Assembly: GCF_024105665.1 (NCBI RefSeq)
Contig: NZ_JAAAMK010000012.1
Span: forward strand, 1-64,000
Reading direction: 5' to 3'
DNA from: Aliihoeflea aestuarii
Lineage (GTDB): Bacteria; Pseudomonadota; Alphaproteobacteria; Rhizobiales; Rhizobiaceae
Length of the DNA: 64,000 bases
The translations under genes and the position numbers were made by a program. The stretch's first letter is position 1. The number at the start of each line of letters is the position of its first letter. This document shows, piece after piece, positions 10,895 to 19,178 of the stretch. The notes beneath the pieces are model-generated. The model was not told the DNA's origin. It made no database searches and saw nothing but the letters and a program-made list of their open reading frames with translations.

Positions 10895-11686
10895 ATGTCA
10901 TTGAATGATGTCATGCTTCAACCTCGGTTGAAGGTTCAATGGGCCGAACGGCACCTTAATACGCTACGGCAAGATAGCGAAGTAATGCCGCGCTACCTGT
11001 ACGATATAGTTCTGTACAGTCATCGGTCTGTAGTGCTTTTGCGTCAGGCTGATACTTTTAATCTCCGTTACGTACCCACCGGTCCCGTCCGAGAGCATTA
11101 CGCGCTGATAATAGGCGATGTTTTGCATAATCTTCGCTCTGCGCTTGACTACTGGATGAGTGCAGCCGTCCACAATTTTGGTAGCACAAGGAGAACGGGT
11201 CGCTTTTCGATGCCATTTGGCTCGGATATCGAAAACCTGAAAAGCCAACCTTCCTATAACCATATCGAAAAGGCATTTCCCGAAGCGGCCGAGTTTGTCG
11301 CTCAAACGATCCAGCCGTATCAGAAGGGGGCCGGGCATACTTTGAGCATTATGAGCAGGCTAAATAATTCTGATAAGCATGAATTTATTCTTCCAACGGT
11401 CGCCGTTGGCAACGTCAGGAATATTCATGCGACCATTGGCACCACGACGCTATCCGACTGCGCTATTGGAGGAAATGCGGCCAACGAAATAAATATGATA
11501 ACATCCGGTACGCCGATTAGAATTCAACAGGATTTCAAGACTTCCGTCGAGGTGCGACTTACGAACCAAGTTGAATTTGATAATGACGCCGCCATACTGG
11601 TGCTTCAAAATTTCATCGACGAAACGTCTCAAGTGCTTGAGAAGTGCGAAGACTTTTTACACCGATTTGAATGTAATCTGATCTGA
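10895..11686 (+). CDS. hypothetical protein of the IGDxxHNLRSALD type
   Basis: The 263-residue protein has no signal peptide or membrane segment. A recognisable element is ALIIGDVLHNLRSALDYW (about residues 70-88), a motif shared by a widespread family of uncharacterised bacterial proteins in which it reads IGDxxHNLRSALD. The C-terminus holds a DNSDK-like turn (RLNNSDKHEFI). Function is unknown. Base composition is clearly more AT-rich than the flanking comM and peptidase genes and codon choice differs (many TTT, AAT, ATA), which suggests horizontal acquisition. No good Shine-Dalgarno sequence precedes ATG 10895; ATG 10913 is an alternative. It ends 3 bp from the convergent gene. Confidence 0.65.
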   Translation: MSLNDVMLQPRLKVQWAERHLNTLRQDSEVMPRYLYDIVLYSHRSVVLLRQADTFNLRYVPTGPVREHYALIIGDVLHNLRSALDYWMSAAVHNFGSTRRTGRFSMPFGSDIENLKSQPSYNHIEKAFPEAAEFVAQTIQPYQKGAGHTLSIMSRLNNSDKHEFILPTVAVGNVRNIHATIGTTTLSDCAIGGNAANEINMITSGTPIRIQQDFKTSVEVRLTNQVEFDNDAAILVLQNFIDETSQVLEKCEDFLHRFECNLI

Positions 11687-11689
11687 CGC

Positions 11690-12313
11690 TTAGCGCAGTG
11701 CGCCGACCAGCAGGTTGCGATCCTCGTGCAGTGTCACCCACTGGCCGGTATGATTGCTCGCCTGCCGTTTGAGGAACCGGTAGTTGGTCTGCGTCCAGGG
11801 CCGGATGTCGGGCTTCAGATTGTCGAGGATGAAATCACCCCGGTCGGTGCGCAAGGTCAGAACCGCATGGCCCTCGCCGTCGGCCTTGCGCAGCACGGTG
11901 ATCAGGAGATTGGACAGCGAAATGCCGGCCTCGGCGAGCCGCTTGCGCTTTTCCAGCGCGTAATCCTCGCAATCGCCCACGCCGTTCACCGGATAGGCCC
12001 ACCATTCCTCGCGGCCATAGACCTCGAAATCGCTCATCGGCCTGACCGCCGCGTTCACTTGGCGGTTGACCTCCTCGACCAGGCGCCAGACTGCGGGCGT
12101 CACGACCAATGCGCCCTGCTCGATCGGGCGGATCGAGCATTCCTCCGGTTTGCGGTGGCAGAATTCGTAATGGCCGATCGGCTGCGACGTCAGGCCGCCT
12201 GTCTTCATCGCCGGTGCGTGCGTTGGCATCGCCGCCGCCGCTGCTGCATGAAGAAGTGCCCCCGCCAGAATGGCGCCCCAAAGCACTCGCGGGAATCTTG
12301 ATGGTCCGCCCAT
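11690..12313 (-). CDS. transglutaminase-like cysteine peptidase (BTLCP family, PF06035)
   Basis: The 207-residue protein has a signal peptide (hydrophobic segment about 8-28, AAAAAM). The catalytic triad of the bacterial transglutaminase-like cysteine proteinases can be read: Cys in VGDCEDYALEKR, His in GEGHAVLTLRT and Asp in FILDNLKP. The AYPVNGVGDCEDY context matches the periplasmic family common in Rhizobiales. Related LapG proteins cleave a surface adhesin under c-di-GMP control, but no lapD or adhesin is adjacent, so the substrate here is open. A CtrA-type box lies 37 bp upstream of the ATG. Confidence 0.9.
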   Translation of the reverse strand: MGGPSRFPRVLWGAILAGALLHAAAAAAMPTHAPAMKTGGLTSQPIGHYEFCHRKPEECSIRPIEQGALVVTPAVWRLVEEVNRQVNAAVRPMSDFEVYGREEWWAYPVNGVGDCEDYALEKRKRLAEAGISLSNLLITVLRKADGEGHAVLTLRTDRGDFILDNLKPDIRPWTQTNYRFLKRQASNHTGQWVTLHEDRNLLVGALR

Positions 12314-12349
12314 TCGTCCAGCCCCGATCGTCGCACGTTTTTCGCGTCG

Positions 12350-12364
12350 TTAAGGAAATGTTAA
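12350..12364. promoter_or_regulatory. CtrA-type binding site upstream of the transglutaminase-like gene
   Basis: TTAAGGAAATGTTAA matches the CtrA consensus TTAA-N7-TTAA exactly. It lies 37 bp upstream of the minus-strand start at 12313. The rest of the 351-bp gap (12314-12664) holds a small GCCCG/CGGGC hairpin near 12445, a TTAACC half-site near 12474 and the aldehyde dehydrogenase terminator; I see no gene in it. Confidence 0.6.
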
Positions 12365-12574
12365 GATTGGCTGAGATCGGGTGTCAATTGACGCAGGCGA
12401 TATGCACATGCCTGCGAGGGGCGCTGTGACAATCAGCACACACAAAACTGCCCGAAATCCGGGCAATCATTGGTTAACCATAAATGCGGATTGATGTTTT
12501 GCAGACGGTCCCGCCAGGCGGATGTCCGATTGCGAACGCGCTTCGCGCGGCCTTTGGGATGCGGATCGAGCCAC

Positions 12575-12608
12575 AAAAAACGCCGCGATCCGGCGTTGGA
12601 TCGCGGCG
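12575..12608 (-). terminator. Rho-independent terminator of the aldehyde dehydrogenase gene
   Basis: CGCCGCGATC (12581-12590) pairs perfectly with GATCGCGGCG (12599-12608) around an eight-base loop, and is preceded on the plus strand by AAAAAA (U-tract on the minus strand). It lies 57 bp past the stop codon. Confidence 0.88.
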
Positions 12609-12664
12609 CTCGTTCGTGAGCCGGTCTTGTCAGAACGACCGGCTCGAGCATATCGGCAACGGAC

Positions 12665-14104
12665 TTATTGCGGCCAGCCGGCCACCGCCTTCACTTCGAG
12701 AAAGTCCTCGATGCCGTATTTGCCGCCCTCGCGGCCGAGGCCGGACTGCTTGTAGCCGCCGAAGGGCGAGCCGGGCGCGCGCGACGCGCCGTTGATCTGC
12801 ACCATGCCCGAGCGCAGCCTTTTGGCGACGCGCCGTGCCTTTTCGGCGTCGCCGGTCTGAACGTAGCTCGAAAGCCCGTAGGGCGTGTCGTTGGCGATCT
12901 CGACGGCTTCGTCCTCGCCTTCGAACGGGATCATCGCGAGCACCGGCCCGAAGACTTCCTCGCGGGCGATGGTCATCTCGTTGGTCACGTCGGCAAAGAC
13001 AGTCGGGCGCACGTAATAGCCGCGGTTGAAGCCTTCGGGCCGGCCGGGACCGCCCGCGACGAGCTTGGCGCCTTCCTTGATCGCTGCGTCGATCAGGCCC
13101 TGCACCTTGTCGAACTGGACCTGCGAGACGAGCGGGCCGATATGGTCGCCGTCCTCGGCCGGATTGCCGACCTTCACCTTTGCCGTGTGTCCGGCCGCAA
13201 GTTCGACGGCGCGGTCGTAGACGGAGCGCTCCACGAGCATGCGCGTCGGCGCGTTGCAGGACTGGCCGGTATTTTCAAAGCAATGGTCGAGCCCGCGCGC
13301 GATGGCCGCTTCGAGGTCGGAATCGGCGAAGACGATGTTGGGCGACTTGCCGCCGAGCTCAAGCGTCACGCGCTTGATCGTGTCGGCGGATGCCTTGGTG
13401 ACGGCGACGCCGGCGCGGGTCGAGCCGGTGAACGACATCATGTCGATGCCCGCATGGCGCGACATGGCCTCGCCCACGGTCGGGCCATCGCCATTGACCA
13501 TATTGAAGACGCCGGCCGGCAGATCCGACGCTGCAACGATCTCGGCGAAGACGATGGAGGACAGCGGCGCGACCTCCGAAGGCTTGAGGACCACGGTGCA
13601 GCCGGCCGCGATGGCGGGCACGACCTTCAGCGTGACCTGGTTCATCGGCCAGTTCCACGGCGTGATCAGGCCGACGACGCCGATCGGCTCGTGAACGATC
13701 CGCTCCTGCGGATTACGCTCGTCCAGCGCATGTTCGAACTCGAAGTTCTTCAGCGCACGGGTAAACGTCTTGATGTGGCTGATGCCGACGGCGGCCTGGC
13801 TTTCCATGGCGAGCTTCATCGGCGCGCCCATCTCCTCGGAGATCGCTTTCGCCATGTCGTTCATGCGCGCCTTGTAGGCTTCAAGCAGGCGATCGAGCCA
13901 GGCGAGCCGCTCCTCCCTGCTCGTTACGGACCATGCCGGAAACGCGCGCTGCGCGGCGGCGACCGCCGTGTCGACATCGGCCTGCGAGCCAAGCGAGATA
14001 ATCGCGAAGGGCTGTTCATCAGCGGGATTGATCACCTCGAACTCGTTGGGCTTGGCCGGCGCGGTCCATTTTCCGTCGATGTAAAATTCGGTCTTCCTCA
14101 ACAT
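12665..14104 (-). CDS. NAD(P)-dependent aldehyde dehydrogenase
   Basis: The 479-residue protein has normal ALDH-superfamily length. It shows TPWNWPMNQ and VLKPSEVAP (cofactor pocket), SFTGSTRAG, the general-base glutamate in LELGGKSPNIV, and the nucleophilic cysteine in NTGQSCNAPTR. The ending PFGGYKQSGLGREGG is typical. The substrate cannot be read from sequence; the closest group is broad-specificity aldehyde/betaine-aldehyde-like enzymes. ATG 14104 has GAGAGGA about eight bases upstream; the longer open frame upstream is not ALDH-like. It is divergent from a polyamine-type ABC importer, so a role in oxidising aldehydes from polyamine or amine breakdown is possible but inferred only from position. 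Confidence 0.9.
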   Translation of the reverse strand: MLRKTEFYIDGKWTAPAKPNEFEVINPADEQPFAIISLGSQADVDTAVAAAQRAFPAWSVTSREERLAWLDRLLEAYKARMNDMAKAISEEMGAPMKLAMESQAAVGISHIKTFTRALKNFEFEHALDERNPQERIVHEPIGVVGLITPWNWPMNQVTLKVVPAIAAGCTVVLKPSEVAPLSSIVFAEIVAASDLPAGVFNMVNGDGPTVGEAMSRHAGIDMMSFTGSTRAGVAVTKASADTIKRVTLELGGKSPNIVFADSDLEAAIARGLDHCFENTGQSCNAPTRMLVERSVYDRAVELAAGHTAKVKVGNPAEDGDHIGPLVSQVQFDKVQGLIDAAIKEGAKLVAGGPGRPEGFNRGYYVRPTVFADVTNEMTIAREEVFGPVLAMIPFEGEDEAVEIANDTPYGLSSYVQTGDAEKARRVAKRLRSGMVQINGASRAPGSPFGGYKQSGLGREGGKYGIEDFLEVKAVAGWPQ

Positions 14105-14333
14105 GGCCGATGTCCTCTCACATGGTTGTGAATCTTGACGCCACATATGGCGCGTCATTTTCGAAACGACAACAGCACCGCCGTCTTCCAGCTTACGCGG
14201 GTCGCCATGGTGCGGCGCACAGAGGCGACCACGCGTCGCATCGGGACAAACCGTCGCGGCCCCCGAAAGGCGCTGTTGCAATTTGGCCTGAATTGGTGAA
14301 GCTTGGGTCAAAAGATGAGTGCCCGGTGGACTT

Positions 14334-15467
14334 ATGGCGGGCAACAGGGGAACAGTGCAGTCTATGGTGAGCGTCAGCAGCGCTGCGGACGATCAGTCTT
14401 TCGTTCGCTTCCACAACGTCCAGAAAAGCTATGATGGCGAAACTCTGGTCGTGAAGAATCTCAATCTCGATATCGCCAGGGGCGAGTTCCTGACGATGCT
14501 CGGCCCGTCCGGTTCGGGCAAGACGACCTGCCTGATGATGCTGGCCGGTTTCGAGAACGCCACGCACGGCGAAATCCGTCTCAAGGGACAGCGCATCGAC
14601 AATGTGCCGCCGCACAAGCGCGACATCGGCATGGTGTTCCAGAACTACGCGCTCTTTCCGCATATGACGGTCGCCGAAAACCTCGCCTTTCCGTTGAAGG
14701 TCCGGTCGATCGCGAAAGCGGAGATCGCCGAGCGCGTGAAGAAAGTGCTCGACATGGTCAAGCTCGGGCATCTGGGCAACCGCATGCCGGCGCAGCTTTC
14801 GGGCGGCCAGCAGCAGCGCGTCGCGGTTGCCCGCGCGCTCGTCTTCGAGCCGACGCTGGTTCTGATGGACGAGCCGCTCGGCGCGCTCGACAAGAATCTG
14901 CGCGAGCAGATGCAGTACGAGATCAAGCACATCCATGAGGGTCTCGGCGTCACCATCGTCTATGTCACGCACGACCAGTCCGAGGCGCTGACCATGTCGA
15001 ACCGAATCGCCGTGTTCGAGGACGGCGTGATCCAGCAGCTCGCCTCGCCGGCGGACCTTTACGAGCGCCCGCAAAACGCCTTCGTCGCCTCCTTCATCGG
15101 CGAGAACAACCGGCTGCCCGGCAAGGTCGAGAGCCTCAACGGGAAAGATTGCGGCGTGCGGCTGGCGGACGGTTCGCTCATCCGGGCGCTACCGGTCAAC
15201 GTGTCGGGTCAGGGCGACGCGACCACGCTGTCGCTCAGGCCCGAACGCGTGCGCATCAACCCCGACAGCGGCACCGACAACACCTTCGAGGCGAAGGTCG
15301 AGGAACTGATCTATCTGGGCGACCACATCCGCACGCGCGTCAATGTGTGCGGCAACGACGAATTCATCATCAAGGTGCCGAACTCCGAGCAGAACGGGCA
15401 GCTCGCCGCGGGCGAGACGGTCCGCGTCGGCTGGTCGGCACAGGATTGCCGGGCGCTCGACGCCTGA
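14334..15467 (+). CDS. polyamine-type ABC transporter ATP-binding protein (PotA-like)
   Basis: The 377-residue ATPase energises the importer encoded by the next three genes. It has Walker A LGPSGSGKTT, the Q-loop VFQNYALFPHMTV, signature LSGGQQQRVAVARAL, Walker B LVLMDEPLGALD and the H-loop VTHDQSEAL. A C-terminal TOBE domain follows (about residues 280-375). ATG 14334 is preferred because GGTGGA sits four bases upstream; ATG 14364 (MVSVSSAADD) is in frame but its purine stretch is 13 bases away, and GTG 14319 is also open. It is the first gene of a four-gene operon. Confidence 0.93.
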   Translation: MAGNRGTVQSMVSVSSAADDQSFVRFHNVQKSYDGETLVVKNLNLDIARGEFLTMLGPSGSGKTTCLMMLAGFENATHGEIRLKGQRIDNVPPHKRDIGMVFQNYALFPHMTVAENLAFPLKVRSIAKAEIAERVKKVLDMVKLGHLGNRMPAQLSGGQQQRVAVARALVFEPTLVLMDEPLGALDKNLREQMQYEIKHIHEGLGVTIVYVTHDQSEALTMSNRIAVFEDGVIQQLASPADLYERPQNAFVASFIGENNRLPGKVESLNGKDCGVRLADGSLIRALPVNVSGQGDATTLSLRPERVRINPDSGTDNTFEAKVEELIYLGDHIRTRVNVCGNDEFIIKVPNSEQNGQLAAGETVRVGWSAQDCRALDA

Positions 15468-15545
15468 CAAGACCGCCGGAACAGGCGGCGACGACAAAAG
15501 AGCGTGCGCCGATGGTGCCATCGGCGACAACCAGAGGAGAACGTC

Positions 15546-16652
15546 ATGAAGCTTACCAAACTCAAGGTGATCGGCGCGGGAGCCGCCGTCAGCCTGCTGG
15601 CGATCGGCGCCTATGCGCAGGATGCGGTCCAACTCACCGTCGTGTCGTGGGGCGGCGCGTATTCGGAAAGCCAGCAGCGCGCCTATCTCGACCCCTACAT
15701 GGAAGAGCACTCGAACATCCGCTTCGTCAACGACGACGGTTCGGCGAACGCCCTCGCCTCGCTGCGTGCGCAGTCGCAGGCCAACAACGTGACCTGGGAC
15801 CTCGTCGACATGTTGCCGTCCGACGCACAGCTCGCCTGCGACGAAGGCATCATCATGCCGATCGACGCCGACGAATGGCTGGCCCCGGCCCCGGACGGCA
15901 CGGCCGCTTCGGAAGACTTCCTGCCCGGCTCGATCGGCGAGTGCTTCATCCCGCAGATCGTCTATTCCACGGTCATCGGCTACAACACCGAGATGTTCGA
16001 CGAGGGCGCCGAGCCGCAGACCATCGACGATTTCTTCAATGTCGAGGACTTCCCCGGCCAGCGTGCCATTCAGGACCGCCCGGCCGGCAATCTCGAATGG
16101 GCGCTTTATGCCGACGGCGTGCCGATCGACGAGATCTACGAGACGCTGGAAACGCCTGAAGGCGTTGAACGCGCTTTCGCCAAGCTCGACACGATCAAGT
16201 CCAACCTGATCTTCTGGACGGAAGGCGCACAAGGCCCGCAGCTTCTGGCCGACAAGGAAGTGGCCTTCGCCACCAGCTATAATGGCCGCCTCTTCGCCGC
16301 GGCGATCGACGAGGAACAGCCATTCGAGATCATCTGGGACGGCCAGCTCGTCGAATGGGACGGCTGGGTGGTGCCGGAAGGAACGCGCAATCTGGAAGCC
16401 GTGAAGGAGTTCATCTTCTGGGCGACCGATACGCAGCGCCTCGCCGACCAGGCGAAATACATCTCCTACGGTCCGGCACGCGCCTCGTCCGCTCCGCTCG
16501 TCGGACAGCATGAGGACAAGGGAATCGACATGGCGCCGCACATGCCGACCAACCCGGACAATTACGAGACGCCGATCGTCCTCAACAACGATTTCTGGAC
16601 CGATTACGGCGACGAACTGCGCGAGCGCTACGCCAACTGGATGCTCCAGTAG
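15546..16652 (+). CDS. polyamine-type ABC transporter periplasmic substrate-binding protein (PotD/PotF-like)
   Basis: The 368-residue protein has a signal peptide (KLKVIGAGAAVSLLAIGAYAQ, cleavage around residue 20) and the SBP_bac type-2 fold. It starts VQLTVVSWGGAYSESQQRAY, the usual opening of the extracellular solute-binding proteins that travel with PotABC systems. Ligand is probably a polyamine, opine or related cation, but the binding residues are not diagnostic. ATG 15546 is preceded by AGAGGAG. It lies 78 bp after the ATPase and is followed by a strong hairpin. Confidence 0.92.
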   Translation: MKLTKLKVIGAGAAVSLLAIGAYAQDAVQLTVVSWGGAYSESQQRAYLDPYMEEHSNIRFVNDDGSANALASLRAQSQANNVTWDLVDMLPSDAQLACDEGIIMPIDADEWLAPAPDGTAASEDFLPGSIGECFIPQIVYSTVIGYNTEMFDEGAEPQTIDDFFNVEDFPGQRAIQDRPAGNLEWALYADGVPIDEIYETLETPEGVERAFAKLDTIKSNLIFWTEGAQGPQLLADKEVAFATSYNGRLFAAAIDEEQPFEIIWDGQLVEWDGWVVPEGTRNLEAVKEFIFWATDTQRLADQAKYISYGPARASSAPLVGQHEDKGIDMAPHMPTNPDNYETPIVLNNDFWTDYGDELRERYANWMLQ

Positions 16653-16664
16653 GGCTCGAGAACC

Positions 16665-16689
16665 GGACGGGCGCGCCACGCGCCCGTCC
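16665..16689 (+). promoter_or_regulatory. Intercistronic hairpin after the binding-protein gene
   Basis: A perfect 11-bp inverted repeat (GGACGGGCGCG with CGCGCCCGTCC) with a three-base loop sits 12 bp past the binding-protein stop codon and has no U-tract. Such structures often protect the 3' end of binding-protein mRNA and lower expression of downstream permeases; that role here is inferred. Confidence 0.6.
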
Positions 16690-16730
16690 ACACTTCCGCA
16701 TATCTGAAGCCGCAGGGGCGCACCAACTCA

Positions 16731-18008
16731 ATGGCAAACGCAGCTTTGGCTCCATCGGGAAATCTGCCGGGCGGGAAAATGGTCACCGCCGACGGCGTGC
16801 CGCTGAAGATAGCGCTTGCCCGCGCGGAGCGCCGCCGCAGGCTGACCGCGTTTCTTCTTGTTGCGCCGCTGCTGGCCTTCATCGTCATCACCTTCATCGT
16901 GCCGATCGGCCAGATGATGTGGCGCAGCGTCGACAACCCGATCGTCGTCGCGACCTTGCCGCAGACGATCGAGGCGCTCGGCGAATGGGACGGTCAGGAT
17001 CTGCCGTCCGAGAACGTCTATGCGGCGCTCGTCTCCGATCTGGTCGCGGCGCAGGCAAACCGCACCGTCGGCCAGCTCGCCATCCGCATGAACTACGAGT
17101 TCTCCGGTGCCCGCAGCCTTTTTGCAGGTCTTGCCCGGCGCGGTGACGACATGCAGGCCCCTTTCAGGGAAGCGGTGATCGAAGAGAACGATCGCTGGGG
17201 CGATCCGGCCGTCTGGCAAATTCTCCAGCGGGAAGGCCGGCCCTACACCGCCGCCTATTACGTGTCCGCCGTCGATCTGCGCTACAACGACCAGGGCGAG
17301 ATCGAACGCCAGGCGCCGAACCAGCGCATCTATGTCGCGCTCTTCCTGCGCACGCTCGCGCTGTCGGTCGCGATCACCTGCACGACACTTCTGCTTGGCT
17401 ATCCGATCGCCTTCCTTCTGGCCTCGCTGCCGATGCGCACGTCCAATCTCCTGATGATCTTCGTGCTCCTGCCGTTCTGGACCTCGCTGCTGGTGCGCAC
17501 GACGGCGTGGATCGTGCTTTTGCAGCAGCAGGGCGTGATCAACGACATTCTCGTCTGGCTGGGCCTGATCTCGAACAACGGACGCGTTTTGATGATCCAC
17601 AACGCCTTCGGCACCATCGTGGCGATGACGCATATCCTCCTGCCGTTCATGGTGCTGCCGCTCTACTCCGTCATGAAGGGCATCTCGCCCTCCTATATGC
17701 GCGCGGCGCGCTCGCTGGGCGCGAACAACTGGACGGCGTTCTGGAAGGTCTACATGCCGCTGACGGTGCCCGGCATCGGCGCGGGCGCGATCCTCGTCTT
17801 CATCATTTCCATCGGCTACTACATCACGCCTGCCCTCGTCGGCGGCCAGAGCGGCCAGATGATCTCGAACCTGATCGCCTTCCACATGCAGAATTCGCTG
17901 AACTGGGGTCTTGCAGCGGCGCTCGGCACGATCCTCCTCGTCGGCGTGCTGATCCTCTACTGGACCTACAGCCGCATCGTCGGCATCGACAAGGTCAAGC
18001 TGGGCTAG
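16731..18008 (+). CDS. polyamine-type ABC transporter permease (PotB-like)
   Basis: The 425-residue inner-membrane protein has a first membrane segment at about 44-65 (FLLVAPLLAFIVITFIVPI). A long periplasmic loop of roughly 140 residues follows, then five more helices. The EAA-type coupling motif is recognisable in RAARSLGANNWTAFWKVYMP. The large loop after TM1 makes it longer than E. coli PotB but is usual in this rhizobial subgroup. The start ATG 16731 lacks a strong Shine-Dalgarno sequence. It is followed 10 bp later by the second permease. Confidence 0.92.
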   Translation: MANAALAPSGNLPGGKMVTADGVPLKIALARAERRRRLTAFLLVAPLLAFIVITFIVPIGQMMWRSVDNPIVVATLPQTIEALGEWDGQDLPSENVYAALVSDLVAAQANRTVGQLAIRMNYEFSGARSLFAGLARRGDDMQAPFREAVIEENDRWGDPAVWQILQREGRPYTAAYYVSAVDLRYNDQGEIERQAPNQRIYVALFLRTLALSVAITCTTLLLGYPIAFLLASLPMRTSNLLMIFVLLPFWTSLLVRTTAWIVLLQQQGVINDILVWLGLISNNGRVLMIHNAFGTIVAMTHILLPFMVLPLYSVMKGISPSYMRAARSLGANNWTAFWKVYMPLTVPGIGAGAILVFIISIGYYITPALVGGQSGQMISNLIAFHMQNSLNWGLAAALGTILLVGVLILYWTYSRIVGIDKVKLG

Positions 18009-18018
18009 GACAACGAAC

Positions 18019-18870
18019 ATGGCGCTTCCCACCTATGCCGGCCCGCTCGAACGGACGTGGTATTACGGTTTCCGCATCTTCTGCGGGCTGATCTTCTTTT
18101 TCCTGATGGCTCCGATCCTGGTGATCATCCCGCTGTCGTTCAACGTGCAGCCCTACTTCACCTATACACGCGAGATGCTGACGCTCGATCCGGCCGGCTT
18201 TTCGATGCGCTGGTACAATGCGTTCTGGAATTCGACGGCCTGGATGAACGCGATCCGCAATTCGCTGATCGTCGGCGTTTCGGCCACGCTGATCGCCACC
18301 GTGCTCGGCACCTTGGCCGCGCTCGGGCTTTCGCGCCGCGAGATGCCGTTTCGCGGACTGATCATGGGATTGCTGATCTCGCCGATGATCGTGCCGCTGA
18401 TCATCTCGGCGGCCGGCATGTTCTTCTTCTATTCGTCGGTCGGGCTCGCGGGAACGTTTCCGGGAGTCATTCTCGCCCATGCAGCGCTCGGCACGCCCTT
18501 CGTCATCATCACGGTGACGGCGACGCTGGTCGGCTTCGACCATTCGCTGACGCGCGCGGCTGCCAGTCTCGGCGCGTCGCCCGCGACGGCGTTTCGCAAG
18601 ATCACCATGCCGCTGATCCTGCCGGGCGTGATTTCGGGCGCGCTCTTCGCCTTCATCACTTCCTTCGACGAAATCGTCATCGTGCTGTTCCTCGCGGGCG
18701 TCGAGCAACGCACCATCCCGCGCGAAATGTGGTCAGGCATCCGCGAATCCATCAGCCCGACGATCCTCGCCGTGGCGACGATCCTGGTGATGTTCTCGAT
18801 TGCGCTTTTGACGACGATCGAACTTCTGCGCCGCCGCTCGGAGCGCCTGCGCGGCATGGCTCCGCAATAG
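18019..18870 (+). CDS. polyamine-type ABC transporter permease (PotC-like)
   Basis: The 283-residue protein has six predicted membrane helices and an EAA coupling motif in RAAASLGASPATAFRKITMPLILPG. It pairs with the preceding permease to form the channel. The gene starts 10 bp after the first permease and is the last of the operon, which ends in two hairpins. Confidence 0.92.
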   Translation: MALPTYAGPLERTWYYGFRIFCGLIFFFLMAPILVIIPLSFNVQPYFTYTREMLTLDPAGFSMRWYNAFWNSTAWMNAIRNSLIVGVSATLIATVLGTLAALGLSRREMPFRGLIMGLLISPMIVPLIISAAGMFFFYSSVGLAGTFPGVILAHAALGTPFVIITVTATLVGFDHSLTRAAASLGASPATAFRKITMPLILPGVISGALFAFITSFDEIVIVLFLAGVEQRTIPREMWSGIRESISPTILAVATILVMFSIALLTTIELLRRRSERLRGMAPQ

Positions 18871-18931
18871 GCCCCAAAACGAGAGAAGCCGCCGTGGGGA
18901 GGGGGATCCACGGCGGCTCTACTCTAAAGGT

Positions 18932-18969
18932 GCGGCAGCCCGGAGAGGGGGGATGAGGCTGCCGCTTTT
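18932..18969 (+). terminator. Terminator of the polyamine-type transporter operon
   Basis: GCGGCAGCC (18932-18940) pairs with GGCTGCCGC (18957-18965) and is followed by TTTT. A second, perfect 11-bp stem (18887-18897 with 18908-18918) lies just upstream with no U-tract. The remaining 200 bp before polA shows no gene. Confidence 0.75.
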
Positions 18970-19178
18970 AAGTCCGGTCAGGCGGGGGACGGGCCTTTTC
19001 CGGACTTCGGCGTTACGTTGCCGATGCCTCATATCTGAGAATTTGAACGTGGCAATTCAAGGGCACGAACATTACAACTGCGTAACGTGACCGTGAGCGT
19101 GCCCGCACTGGCAGGAGCGCGCCTTTCCGGTGGTCTTGGCAATGGACAGGGCGACATCGAGGCGCTACCTCAATTGCC

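Noticed and set aside
14139-14152. CGCCA-CATA-TGGCG palindrome between the aldehyde dehydrogenase and the PotA-like gene
   Set aside because: It could be an operator, but it is short, is seen once and no regulator gene is adjacent, so it is not called as a feature.
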